DNA of 64,000 bases from assembly GCA_032622095.1 (NCBI GenBank), contig CP136062.1, positions 202,951,959 through 203,015,958 of the forward strand. The letters are read 5' to 3'. The notes under the pieces are model-generated. The model saw only the letters and a list, made by a program, of their open reading frames with translations. It searched no databases and was not told the DNA's origin. Positions 22,266-33,927 of the stretch are shown piece by piece; the first letter of the stretch is position 1, and each line of letters begins with the position of its first letter. Made by a program: the position numbers and the translations under genes. This DNA is from Siphonodentalium dalli. Taxonomy: Eukaryota; Mollusca; Scaphopoda; Gadilida; Siphonodentaliidae.

Positions 22266-23166
22266 AGCTCTCGTGCCCATGCTTGCTTCTCGAAACCGTA
22301 ATCGTATCTACGGATATGGTAAAACGACACCTGATAGGAAGAACGCAAATTTTAGTGACGTAGTACCATATTTGTAATTCTGATCAGTAGTTGTTTATTA
22401 TGCGAAATGTGTCTATTGGCCTTGAATTTTCGGCCACGACGAGAAAGAAAATATTCAGAATGGTCGGAGATTACAGAACTACCCCCAATTAAGTTTTAAA
22501 ATAATCTTTTTTATAGATATGCAAATATAAAACAAATGGATGTTCGTTCGCAAATTCATTTGCAACATCCAGACATGTAAAAAGCGTCAATTTCACAGCA
22601 CCTGAATGTCAATGACATTCATATAATATATAGTCATATACACCGTTCGGGTTTGATTTTCACGCAGCTGACAAAATGTATGTGCAGTATGAAGATGAGG
22701 GCTCCGATTTACTCTGTAATTAACTTCGGTTGTCCCCACCGAACGTTGATGCGTTATACGTAAAGCTTTCGACAAAACCTTTCGTTTGGATATATGTATT
22801 TTAGAAATAATATATCAAGGCATCTGAAATGCATGAATCTGGAGTAGATCTAATCCCGATATGTGCCAAAATCTGGACCTATTTTCAAACTTGACCTGAG
22901 TTGAGGGACACACAATGTGCCATTATGATATAAACAGTGTCATGGCCAATTCGATAAGAAATGACAATGATAACTTGTTCACACACATATTCATATATAT
23001 ATGCGATGCGACGAACGCATCGTATTGGGCTATGGTGTATCTAAATGAATGAATGTCGAAATGTCTAAGTCCAACTTTTCAACACTGCATAATACGAATT
23101 TTGACAAGCATCTAATGTACTATTCACAACTCGGTGTCACTACCCTTTCTATACTAAATACTCGTT
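22266..23166. other. Intergenic, nothing recognised
   Basis: Spacer between two MITE copies in opposite orientation. Contains only a small palindrome GCGATGCG..CGCATCG at about 23,002. No gene seen. Confidence 0.5.
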
Positions 23167-23569
23167 TTAACCCTTTACCCAACAGAACGGCCCTGTGCCA
23201 ATGCATTCTCTTATATATGCGAGTCGACCATAGGTCGCCTCGCATATATAAGAGAATTCACTGGCTTAACACATTAAAAATTATAAAATTGTTAAAGAAT
23301 GTAAGAAAAAATGGTAAAAAGTGTTAAAAAAAGAGGATATTTTTTAGGCCAATGCATTCTCTTATATATGCGAGGCGACCTATGGTCGACTCGCATATAT
23401 AAGAGAATGCATTGGCACAGGGCATAACTGTAACTATCACAATGTGGTCAAGGAGCCGGTTCCAATGATATCCATATTTGTATGGTTCTATTGAGACAGA
23501 CCGAAGATATTTTAGGCTGTTGAAGCTTTATTTGGCCGGTTTTGGCCGGTTTGTTGGGTAAAGGGTTAA
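23167..23569 (-). mobile_element. piggyBac-like double-hairpin MITE, copy 3
   Basis: Same structure as copy 2 but inverted, about 900 bp away, so the two copies form a large inverted repeat of about 400-bp arms. It carries the mirror of copy 2's variant arm (GAATTCACTGGC), so copies 2 and 3 are each other's closest relatives here. Confidence 0.9.
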
Positions 23570-24660
23570 GAAATGTTCATATTATAAGTTCAACAAACGC
23601 CCATATGGCATTTTTGTTGTTGAACTTATTATCTAAAAATTTCCCACCAAAATGAATATGAATCATTCTGCTCTTGCATTATCTGTTTTTCTGTCTGTCG
23701 TCTGCTTTTATTGTCTGAACACCCCTCCAAATGAATAATAGACCGTTCCAATGTATACTTTATAAGAGAATGGAAGAATCCAGTTGGTATAGAAAGGGTT
23801 AACACGTATAATAATTTCGGCGACTGCTTTGCATGAGTGATCGTTATATAGTTTTAGATCGTTGCTTTCCTGGATATGCATTCCTCCGCAACAACGTATT
23901 TATTATGTCAGCGTGGTAAAAATAAAGACACCCCAATTTTGAATATTTATGAGTATCCGCATGGATGTGTCACACCATTAAAAATTTGACTATGGGAACA
24001 CAACAGTAGACAAGACCAGCTAGGATGAATGAAGTGAATAATGATATGTGAGACACGGGGTCGCAAGAACAAACATTGTGCGCAGGTGCACAACAAAGGA
24101 CCTCGGGACCGGTATAGTATGCATGGTGGGTACACGAAGCATACGATATGGGGGCTGATTATGACACCGATTGACATCTACACTTCAGGTTATCTCTCCA
24201 AACAAATTGTTCTGCGGTAGGTCGAGCGAGAAGAAAGATATAGCTGCCACAATAGTACCAATGACAGCCATAATTTCCTGTTACTAAACATCTGAACCAA
24301 ATGAGCGGGTACGTGTAGTATAGCATATGTCACCTGACTCACACATGTATGACTTCGAATCTGTCGTCAACTGCGAATCACCGTTAATCACGTCACATAC
24401 AAATGATGTAAGTTATGAAGTCACTGCTGGGCCATGCTGGCCTATATATGTCAAATAAATGACCTCTTTGAGTAATTATAAACCGCAGCTGTAGCAAGTC
24501 ACGTACATGGGGTCAAAATATATTGTCCCAGACTTTACTTATATATAAGCCGTACATTTGCACACATAAAGTATTCACATCGCGAATGTTGTACACTAGA
24601 ATAATCCATATTATTTCAGAAGCAGCAGGAAACACTTCGCACATAGTTGACAATTTGCTC
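23570..24660. other. Intergenic, downstream of the beta-lactamase-like gene
   Basis: No gene or repeat family recognised. Short minus-strand frames at 23,947-24,177 and 24,513-24,734 have no recognisable domain. The latter lies just past the stop of the next gene and could be its 3' UTR. Confidence 0.45.
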
Positions 24661-24663
24661 ATG

Positions 24664-24669
24664 TTTAAT
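24664..24669 (-). terminator. Possible poly(A) signal ATTAAA
   Basis: ATTAAA on the minus strand about 62 nt after the stop of the beta-lactamase-like exon. The spacing is reasonable, but the hexamer is common in AT-rich DNA. Confidence 0.3.
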
Positions 24670-24730
24670 AGATCATCATGAACTATAGTCCCTGGTATAA
24701 TACAGTGCATTGTCTCATATAGTATTAGGC

Positions 24731-26703
24731 TCATCGCAACATATGCACAATGTATTTGATTTCTGCATGGACCTTGTTGGTATAACCAAAGATCAAATTC
24801 GGCAGCAATCCACGTCGCGCCTCGTCCCCGATAACTTTCATAGCTTGTTCTTTGCTAAGATCCATCTCAAAAACCCATTTCTGCGTTGGTATTTCGGTGA
24901 ATATTGCCGAAAATTTCGGCCTATGGCGTACGCTTGTCGCATCCAAATAGGTCAGCTTGCGTCCAACGACACCGTTAGATTTCACAACAGCAACCAACTT
25001 CTTACTGCTTAAATCGTGGTATGATTTAAAATCCACTTTCTTTTTGTCTCGTTTGTCTTCCACGAAGATGAATGACATCAGGTCGTCGTCTTCCGTGTGA
25101 ATAACACTTTGAACAACGGGGTGAAAACCCTTTTCGTAGTAGAGGTCCAACAACTTGGTATACGGTCTGTAGAAATGCTGTGTTCCGTATTTCATGTCCA
25201 TATCACTGTGATAAGCATGTTTCGTGAAAACACCCAAGAAACAGTTTTCATTCATATGAGAGAAGCTTTTGTAATTTTGTAAATACGTAAGATTGTAACC
25301 ATTTTTGTCGTTGACCAGTTTATACTTCAGCAACTTGTCTTCTGTCAGTCCTGGTTCTACAACGTAATCAGGCATGTTATCGTCGTGTTCTGCGGATAGA
25401 GTAAAATAAGTGTGTTTCGTGTGGAAAGCACTTAACCAATTCAATTTAAAGTTTTGTAACCGGAGAGCGTTAACATAACTTTTCAAATGGTGTTCGTCAA
25501 GACGCAGCTTGAATACCACATCTTTCTCATAATCGACGGATACATCAGTCAGGTCTGTCCAGAATCTGTCGCGGTCAGACCAGTGTTTTATTCCTCCAAT
25601 GAGTTTTTTGGTTTGGTGTTTCAATCTTGCATTGGTACCTCTGTCGAGCAAGAAGACCCAGGACAATTTTTCCTCCTTTACTTTCTCGCCGAGATGCTGA
25701 TGATAGACAATTAAATCGGAAGCAAGCTCGCCGCCATTTTGCCAGACGTTTCCTCTATTGTCCACTCTGAAACCTGCTCCGAACCAGGAATGGGTGTGCT
25801 GGAGTGGAACCGTGTCGGATCGCTCCATCATTTTGGATACAGATCCTTGCTTCAAAATATCACCTTCGTCTATGCATCTCATAAAACGCATAATATCGTA
25901 AACATTGGAGTACCAACCCAAGCTCGAATCCACCATTTCTGGAGACACGGGTGTGTACGGAAACATGAGCTGTTTCGCTGGTCCTCGGGGACGCTGTGAT
26001 TCGTTCTCGGCATCGTTACGAGGGTGTGGACCCGATCTGGTGCTCCACATGCCACAAGGCTCCAAAATGTTGTACTTAATGTAATCGACGTAAAACATCC
26101 CAGAAGCCTCCTCGATGACGCGCCCGAGAACGGAGTATCCAAAGTTCGATATCACCTGTTGAGAGCCCGGGCTATAATCTAAACGATTTCCTATCACAAA
26201 CCTGATGACGTCATCGATTGTGACCGACTCCTCCAAGCCCATTTCAAAGGCAATATTCGTAATATTTTGTTTTTTGTAGATATAATATTCGTTCAGCAGT
26301 GGGTCGTATAAGGGACCTTTATCCTGATCCCAACCAGCAGTGTGACGTAAAAGATGATTGACAGTGATGTCGTAAATTCTCGGATCGTCAATTGGTCGCT
26401 TGAAAGGTTCGACGCCTCCCAACAAACCGCCTTCTCCGAAGACAGACGAATCTAGCTTCACTAGATTATCTTCCACAAGCTGATAGATGGCGACCGCTGT
26501 GAGGGCCTGTGAAAATCGTGACACTGGGAACAGCGTCTTGGAATCCAAATCATCGCCATTTGGACCAGCAGTCCCATGCGCATGTGCCATCTGCAATGCA
26601 CCATTGCGCATGACACCGACGACCCCTCCGTTATATCTTCTCTCTTTGAGATAATCAGCTAATTTCGGTCCGAATTCATCCGCCACGTCATTTGCTTGGA
26701 CAC
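24731..26703 (-). CDS. Beta-lactamase-fold pseudoenzyme with C-terminal tandem repeats, 3' exon
   Basis: A long frame open from 26,731 (TTG, no ATG) to the TGA at 24,731. A splice acceptor TTTATATTCCAG precedes 26,703, so this is probably the last exon and the N-terminus, perhaps a signal peptide, is encoded upstream. Residues about 15-375 (counted from 26,731) match the serine beta-lactamase/PBP4-like fold: TLFPVSRFSQALTA (66-79), HLLRHTAGWD (126-135), NRLDYSPGSQQVISNFGYSV (182-201), LGWYSNVYD (271-279), WQNGGELASD (330-339). The catalytic positions look lost: SxxK reads RxxQ (R72, Q75), the Tyr of YSN reads I194, and the H of HTGG reads Q331. The region from about 400 to 660 has three diverged repeats resembling the bacterial tandem repeat domain often fused to such hydrolases (YYEKGFHPVVQSVI, PKFSAIF, RRGLLPNLIFGY). 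Likely a non-catalytic secreted or organellar protein. Partial at the 5' end; function unknown. Confidence 0.82.
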
Positions 26704-27430
26704 CTGGAATATAAATATTGAGACTGAGCAATGATCATGTTAGCTATCCTCAATCTAAGACAAAAAATTACTGAGCATTTGAAACCAATTGCCACAGAGA
26801 AGAATGTGTGCATTTACAGAGAGCAAATTATACAAAGTTGTAGAGATTATATACAGTATTCCTGGCAGTTTTACCAGGAACGCAAGAGGACCTATATACA
26901 TATTGAAAATTCAAGTGTTTGCGTTTGATAATATCATATATCAATACATGTCGCTTAAGGAGGGCCTGGAAATTCATCATTAGTCGGGGGGGAGGCATTT
27001 TTTTCAGTGGCATACTGATAAAGTTTTCGGTTTATAATACCAACATATATTTCGTTTTTCCAAAGGTGCGTTACGCCGAGGCGTCGATCAATCGCTGTAA
27101 GTGGGCATAATCATATTTTGTGGACGGGGAACGTTTCATTCTGATCGCCAGGTGTCACAGAATGTACATGACTATTTTTCTTGAACTATATAGGAATGCC
27201 ATATTAAGTATGTTACTGCGATCGAATATCCACTATATGCAAATAATGGTAAAATGATGCGTAAATGCTTATGTGTTTTGCATTAACACCATTACTCGAA
27301 GACAAATAAGCTTGAATAATTTAGCATTTTCGATCGGTATTCCACGTATGCGTGGATTCCTATATACGAAGATTAACTTCATGCAATGGTCCGGGTGCGG
27401 TTGGTCAGTCGCAGAGATTTGGGGATGTCT
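26704..27430. other. Upstream intron or intergenic of the beta-lactamase-like gene
   Basis: On the minus strand this lies directly 5' of the acceptor at 26,703 and is probably intron. No convincing upstream exon with an ATG and GT donor could be picked out by eye. Confidence 0.4.
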
Positions 27431-27439
27431 CGAGCACCC

Positions 27440-27833
27440 CAAACTTTGATAGGACATGTCATGCTCAACACAACATCAGTTGGACATTTCAGAAAAAAAT
27501 TCGTTGAATTTGTTCTGATAGTTTGATTTTCCAATCATTATTTTGGATAAAATTTGTTCATTAATTGACCCAATTTAGAATAATTTCCTTCTTTCGGTAA
27601 AATGTTTAGACAGAAAAATAACGGCAATCAGTTGGACAAATTGCCAACCATATAGGGGTGATAGTTTGGAAATTTCCAACAGTGGGAAAGCTTGGTGTAA
27701 CAGTTGGAAAGCTTAATTGATGTACCCTGACTCAAATTGATTTTGGTCTGGTTTAAGGGGTGCAGTTGGTATTGTATTTCTAATTATAAGGTGGACACCC
27801 CCAACAAAGACCCTAACTGTAGCCACGTCCCTG
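27440..27833 (-). mobile_element. Possible hAT-like non-autonomous element
   Basis: Ends in CTGTAGCCACGTCCCTG, the inverse of the CAGGGACGTGGCTAGAG terminus at 7049. The interior has CAGTTGGACA and TTGGAAATTTCCAAC motifs like the copies at 3465 and 7049. The left boundary is approximate. Confidence 0.4.
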
Positions 27834-27970
27834 GTCAATTGGTATGTGACATGCACATGGAATTAGGCAGAGTCATCAGCCGTCCAGCGATGTTGAATGT
27901 GATTCTATTCCCGATAAACACGTATTTGTGATACGTAATCACGAAACGTCCCTTCAATGGTTCACATGGA

Positions 27971-28315
27971 TTAACCATTTACCCAACAGAACGGCCCTGT
28001 ACCAATGCATTCTCTTATATATGCGAGTCGACCATAGGTCGCCTCGCATATATAAGAGAATGCATTGGCTTAACACATTAAATATTTTTTTAGGCCAATG
28101 CATTCTCTTATATATGCGAGGCGACCTATGGTCGACTCGCATATATAAGAGAATGCATTGGCACAGGGCATAACTGTAACTATCACAATGTGGTCAAGGA
28201 GCCGGTTCCAATGATATCCATATTTGTATGGTTCTATTGAGACAGACCGAAGATATTTTAGGCTGTTGAAGCTTTATTTGGCCGGTTTTGGCCGGTTTGT
28301 TCGGTAAATGGTTAA
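27971..28315 (-). mobile_element. piggyBac-like double-hairpin MITE, copy 4 (variant ends)
   Basis: TTAA-bounded, but both inverted termini read CCATTTACC instead of CCCTTTACC. The right terminus has one further change (TGTTCGG). The AT-rich spacer between the hairpins is shortened, giving 345 bp rather than about 400. Hairpins and the ACCGGCCAAATAAAGC arm are retained. Confidence 0.88.
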
Positions 28316-28456
28316 TTAGTTACAAGGATAAGAAATCACGCTGCACCAGTGTATTTATCCGTAGACACAGAAAAAATTGAACATATATGCAGTACAAGAT
28401 ACAGGAATTTATTGCAAAACACCTCAATGGGCAGTTGTAAGATATACTGATGAGTA

Positions 28457-28801
28457 TCATATACATAAATAAGCAATACATAAAAAAATTATTATAACAA
28501 ACACAGTTCTTATCAACATTCCCTCAACAATTTCTTCAAGTTTTATTATTCCGCCGAAGGAAGAATATAGCCGGACTATGTTGCAAACCTTGTTAATTAA
28601 TTTAATATTATAATTTGTCATATTCAGTGCAAATTTATCTGCGTCATTCAAATTATTGAATTCACTATCGTGTTTCTCAATTTCGCTGGATAAAGTAGAT
28701 CTTAAATCATCGTATGCGTTACATAGCACGGAAACTTCTCCATAATCCAGATACACGAATCCGACAACCGTCTCGTCAGAGCTGGCTTTACATGATCTCA
28801 T
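28457..28801 (-). pseudogene. Relic of a non-LTR retrotransposon C-terminus
   Basis: The translation around NAYDDLRSTLSSEI...LINKVCNIVRL follows the same order as the C-terminal end of the better-preserved fragment at 30,422-30,754 (CPIYKSIRLRFFDEI...CNIICNMVRL). It corresponds to the region after the zinc-binding CxxC...H...C motif of non-LTR RT proteins. The upstream coding part is missing or eroded and the tail is a random hydrophobic extension. Not a functional gene. Confidence 0.55.
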
Positions 28802-28809
28802 TTATCCCG

Positions 28810-29735
28810 GTGTACTAGATGAACCAACAAAACTTATTAAACTCGATATCACATATATAGATGTGACATAAATGTGACAAGCATTTAAGCATTTAAAGGA
28901 ATACAAATCTAGAGGTTATAAATGACGACCATAAAGTTATGACGAATTCATAACCTTTATGAAATTTAATTCGAATAAAACATGGTATACGTGTAATTCG
29001 ACCTTTCCATTTGACGAAATGGCGGTCGCGTTACATGTTATTAATTCTATGATATCTCACATAGAGTCAAATGTGGAATAATATATTACTTGCCAGCCAG
29101 ATAACACATACGATGACAAAAGGAACACGGGAGCTACAAACAGATATCCCGAATGGATCTTAATTGGAAGGGTCGGATATCAAACTTAAGATTGTATCAC
29201 CGCCAAACAATTTGTGTCATACACACAGGCAACAACGATATGTCAAATGTCGACTAAAAGCATTGTGTATATCTTCGTGTTTTGACCGACATTTATTGTT
29301 ATGAATGGAAGAATTTAATACTGCGAGAACTGTTATATATATAGCGTTTGTCTGCGTCAATTGCATTAAGAGCTATCTGCATGAGGACAGTAAGTATAAA
29401 ATATACAAAGTTTTTGTTCTATGTATCGGTCATAAAAGCCGACCACCCACCTGGTCGAAATCCGGATATTTTTAAAAACTATATCAGTTTGACATCACAA
29501 TGCTTTCCCATCAACTTAATTTATTCCTCAAAACTTCATCAACAGGATATGATTGTGTCAAACCTTCCTCAGAAATTCTTTCTCCAATTTCAAAATTGGG
29601 TCGATATTAAGAGATTATGATCACAAATGTCGGAAATGTCAAGTATACATGCAGAGGACAAAATTTAATAGTTAGCCAGTAAGGGTTCTAGAACAATCGC
29701 ATCAGACCGCGACAGAACAGAACACAAAATGTCAG
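28810..29735. other. Intergenic, nothing recognised
   Basis: AT-rich DNA without a recognisable gene. The plus frame at 29,348-29,620 (90 codons) has no identifiable domain. Confidence 0.45.
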
Positions 29736-30078
29736 CACAATCATGATGAATTGTTGGTACTGGATGGGGGAGGCCCACACCCCCTCTTTTCGTACGCCGT
29801 ATTCCATGCCCTGTTATGCGGTACGCCGTATTCCGGCCCCTCTGTTAGGAGGTATTCGGTATTCCCAAAATACAGGTATTCGTACGCCGACCTTCCAAAA
29901 AATGGATTTTCATATATTTGTATGTATTCCATATGGCTGTTAACTGGTATTCCGTATTCCACCATCTGTGTTAAGTGGTATTCCGTATATATATATACTA
30001 AATCATGATGAATTGTTGGTACTGGATGGGGGTGTATGGTCCCTTTGTCAATATATATATATATATACTAAATCATGC
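29733..30078. repeat. Repeat block with GTATTCCG cores and duplicated flanks
   Basis: AATCATGATGAATTGTTGGT occurs at about 29,738 and again at 30,002, each followed by ACTGGATGGGGG. Between them are many diverged copies of TACGCCGTATTCCG, GGTATTCCGTATTCC and GGTATTCGGTATTCCC. The same motif type (TTTTCGTACGCCGGATGC, GGCGTATTCCGGATGCC) forms the termini of the 4.8-kb insertion at 37,937-42,711, so this may be a related small element. AT microsatellites follow each duplicate. Confidence 0.55.
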
Positions 30079-30295
30079 ACACGATGTACATGATTGCACG
30101 ATAGAGAACGCTTTCATATAAACAAGATTTATTTAATTTGTGTAATTTTAAAGTGATATGAAACACTCCACCGTGGTGTTCAGAACGGAATATAACAAAG
30201 AATCATGCCAACATAAGTTATTTTCATAAATTTGGTGTCAAACTGGGCAGAAAACAGCGTCATTGTTATAAACGAATTACATGCAATGACTAATA

Positions 30296-31190
30296 AGATA
30301 AGATAAGTTTATTGACAATTACACCCACACGGGGCCGATGTCACAACATAAATAACAATAAATATATATATGATACAATAAGTATACACAATTGTAATCA
30401 GAATTAAAATGGAAAAAAAAATCATGTTTGTTGTTGAAAATCTGGTGTTTCAGACCTTTTGTGGAAAAAGAGACGGACCATGTTACAGATGATATTGCAC
30501 GTGTCTGTTTTGTCATTTCGCAGTATGAAAATGAAATTTTGGGCATCAGTCATATTAATAAACTTGTGATTTACTTTATTTATTTCGTCAAAGAAACGGA
30601 GACGAATGCTTTTGTAAATAGGACATTTTAAAATAAAATGTTCCTCGGTTTCCGTTTCCAATCCACACTTTCTGCATATTCTCTTGTCTACAGGAATCTT
30701 CGGTTGTTTATGGCGCCCTTTTTCAATTTCTAGAGTATGATTGCTAGTCCGCAATTTGCTGAAGATCTTTCATACTTCGATATTTTTTACTATGTCCAAA
30801 TATGGCTCCAATCGGTAATCACTTATTATTTCTCTATACACCCTCAATTTGTTCTTACCTGATGGTTTTTCATCGTTATATATATCTCTTCTGAAACACG
30901 ACACATGGTCAACCTTGAAACTATCACAAATAGTGTGTTGAATTTTCTTCAAATACTGATCAGTTTTATCAATAATTTCCGTGAGTTTTGGAATGTCAAA
31001 GTTAAAGGACCACTTACTTGGGATTATGCGGTCATCGGACATTGTGGCTGATTTATGAACGAGGGAATGTTTGTCTGCAGTCGATATTTTTAACGCATAT
31101 TTAGTAGCACGAGATAATGCTTCATAAACAACGGGGTATCTACCAAGCTCAGCACGTACCGCGTGATTTGATGCTTTCCTGTTTACTTCA
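30296..31190 (-). mobile_element. 5'-truncated non-LTR retrotransposon, 3' end
   Basis: Read on the minus strand: NRKASNHAVRAELGRYPV (near 31,170), then MSDDRIIPSKW (31,042), a frame break near 30,770, then LRTSNHTLEIEKGRHK and the zinc-binding RICRKCGLETETEEHFILKC (near 30,660). The string ends in the tail TAAACTTATCTTATCTTATT at about 30,300. This order and the cysteine motif are typical of the region after the RT domain in CR1/L2-type non-LTR elements. Broken by at least one frameshift; the RT core itself is absent. Confidence 0.8.
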
Positions 31191-31270
31191 AGTGCTCATA
31201 TATGATCATATACGCTAGCGTAATTAACGAACCGCAGCTAAATCACACACAAGTTATATATGTGGCTTAT

Positions 31271-31757
31271 TTAAAGGTACCCAATCCGTAAAGAGGGTCC
31301 CCATCTCAACAGATTCCAACAACAACAATCCGATCAGAGGGTCCTATATTACTATTTCTTTGGCTTTGGGGGTAAAAAATATTTGATTCGAGTCGAGGAA
31401 CCCATCAAACAAAGCTCAGAGTTATTAGATATTGATTTTTGAAAATTGTTAATTGCTCGAGATGAGTACTAATAACTGCCGTCAATTTGGTAACCTGCTC
31501 GAGATTTTACGCCAAAACTCTATTCAAACAGACAAGGATGGATAACTCTATAATCAAGTGGTAATAATGACGAAATTTTGACTGTCTTCTGGGCCAGAAA
31601 GAATTCCCGATAATGAAAAATAATAGATTTCTAAAATCGATATCTAACAAATCTGAGCTTTGATGGGTGACTTCCTCGACTCGAATCAAATATTTTTGAC
31701 CCCCGAAGCCATTGAAATAGTAATTGAGAGGAGTTTTATCGGATTGAGTACCTTTAA
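31271..31757 (+). mobile_element. Foldback MITE, TTAAAGGTACTCAA family, copy 2
   Basis: Ends TTAAAGGTACCCAATCCG and CGGATTGAGTACCTTTAA; internal arms nearly identical to 16,811-17,287. Confidence 0.9.
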
Positions 31758-31759
31758 TG

Positions 31760-32205
31760 TTATAAAAATAAGTTCATTGATATGTATTCCTATCAAATAA
31801 TATTCACTTTAGCCTTTCTTCGTTGGGTGATTATAATTAATTACACTTCGGACACAAGGGCTCACCGAAAATATCAGTTGTCCGGATACGACATGACAAT
31901 TGCAGCTTTGTTTGAATTCTGGCCCGCCAAGACAATTGACGTCATGACGTCGTAACTGGTTTTCTGCTAATAAACGTAGGAAATTGATCTAATATGAAGA
32001 AATATATTGATAATAAATGTTTATAAATAAATACTTCAATTGTTCATTATTCCGATAGTAATTCCCCTTATTTTGATTACTAGTAATCGATAGACACAGT
32101 TACAACATTTTCCGATTAAGACATTAATGCTTTACGCCCACCGATCTACTGTGCGACAAAAGTGGTCGCATAAATTCAAAACAACAGCGTCGTATTAAAT
32201 AACAA
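31760..32205. other. Intergenic, nothing recognised
   Basis: No gene or repeat recognised. Confidence 0.45.
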
Positions 32206-32208
32206 GAA

Positions 32209-32560
32209 AACCATAATCAGAAATGGTAACGCCCTCAAGATCATATTATAAGCCATAAATATAAATTATAATATAAAATATATTGATTACATGAATGCAC
32301 CGCCTCAGAATTCCGTTAAAATAACTAATCCTTCAAATTATTACAAAAAACTACGGTTTATTACTGCAGGTTTCTCATTCACCAAAAATCGGAGACATTG
32401 TGTTCCCGCCAAGAGTGAATGGCCCAGCCATTGTTCATACCTAAACACCGAAAGCAATTAACGCGGTCATAATAGTTACATACTGCAACGATAAGACATC
32501 CAGCGAATACACACCCCACGAAAACCCGAAATGTGTTGTCCTGCGAGAAATCCCATCGCT
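32209..32560 (+). repeat. Dispersed repeat upstream of an RT fragment, copy 1 of 3
   Basis: AACCATAATCAGAAATGGTAACGCCCTCAA, then ATAATATAAAATATATTG and CAATTAACGCGGTCATAA, then GAAATGTGTTGTCCTGCGAG. Shared with 33,928-34,240 and 37,218-37,670. Two of the three copies lie immediately 5' of non-LTR RT fragments, so the repeat may belong to the same retroelement. Confidence 0.65.
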
Positions 32561-32589
32561 ATCGCTCAATTTGACACGGCCAGATTAGC

Positions 32590-32980
32590 CTTCCTACAAT
32601 ATCCTAAAACAATAAAGCTTCTCAAATCTTCGGCATAGTCAACAGAACTTTCACGAACTTGGACATCGACACTTTCTAATCGCTCTACATAAGCATGGTC
32701 AGACCTATCATCGAATAATGTAACTCTGCATGGATCCCACATCACAAATATCAAAGCATTGTGTTAGAGAAATACAAAGAAAAGCAACGAAACTAGTTTG
32801 TCAAATCAAAACTCTATGCTACCGAGACCGAATGATAAGACTCAATCTGATGTCTTTAAAATATCGAATATTTAGAGGAGATCTAATCGAGGTATATAAA
32901 ATGTTGAATGGTCATTTCGACAATTTTAGGGGACCTCCGCGAATTCTGGGATCTCCGAAAATAGACGTCCGCAAATAGCG
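32590..32980 (+). pseudogene. Non-LTR reverse transcriptase fragment, post-catalytic region
   Basis: The translation contains MVRPIIE*CNSAWIPH (about 32,695), then REIQRKATKLVCQIKTLCYR and LKYRIFRGDLIEVYKMLNGH (to about 32,916). This is the conserved thumb and post-RT region of CR1/Jockey-type non-LTR elements (xxRPxxEYCxxxW...IQRxATKL...RRxRGDLIEVYK). There are in-frame stops and frame changes, and no catalytic domain, so it is a dead relic. Confidence 0.75.
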
Positions 32981-33256
32981 ACCTACTGCGAATTGTCACA
33001 ATCGGAAAAAAACCATTATCTATTTATAGAATTCCCAGCTTGGTGACGTCACAAAATCAGATATAGTCTATATACGACCCAAAGCGTCCGGCTTTGGTTC
33101 GTTATTAATTGTTGGCGGAATCATTGCCGTAATGTTTATGGCCAATAAATCATCCCGAGTAGAGTAGTAAATATTTATAATTGCCCGTAGTTCCAACGCT
33201 GTGTTCTCTGAAATAACACAGTCGATGTGGTTGGAATTTTCGATAATCTTTGTTGA

Positions 33257-33661
33257 TTAACCCTTTACCCAACAGAACGACCCTGTGCCAATGCATTCTC
33301 TTATATATGCGAGTCGACCATAGGTCGCCTCGCATATATAAGAGAATGCAGTGGCTTAACATATTAAAAATGTAAGAAAAAATTATAAAATTGTTGTAAG
33401 AAAAAATGGTAAAAGTGTTAAAAAAGGATTTTTTTTTAGGCCAATGCATTCTCTTATATATGCGAGGCGACCTATGGTCGACTCGCATATATAAGAGAAT
33501 GCATTGGCACATGGCATAACTGTAACCATCACAATGTGGTCAATGAACCGGTTCCAATGATATCCATATTTGTATGGTGTTATTGAGACAGACCGAAGAT
33601 ATTTTAGGCTGTTGAAGCTTTATCTGGGCGTTTTTGGCCGCTTTGTTGGGTAAAGGGTTAA
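33257..33661 (-). mobile_element. piggyBac-like double-hairpin MITE, copy 5
   Basis: TTAA-bounded, with CCCTTTACCCAACA termini, two inverted hairpins and an AT-rich spacer. Slightly more diverged than copies 1-3 (TATCTGGGCGTTTTTGGCCG in place of TATTTGGCCGGTTTTGGCCG). Confidence 0.9.
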
Positions 33662-33927
33662 TACAATCTTGCAGTGGAGATAGAGTTTGTTTACTAACTT
33701 ATCACTTTTATTCTTCACCGAAGTAAGTCCATATAATATGTCTTTAATACTTTCTTGGGTTTCCGTGACTAATTGGAACTAATCTTGAGGTTTTGATTGC
33801 CTGATGAGTCGGCTGCGCACGTATGGTGCGCACGTATGGGGTGACGACTTTAGATTCACATTGTCCAAACCGGATGTGTAGCATATTTAACGATACAACA
33901 AATTCCGAAGAATATCCAACAAGAAAC

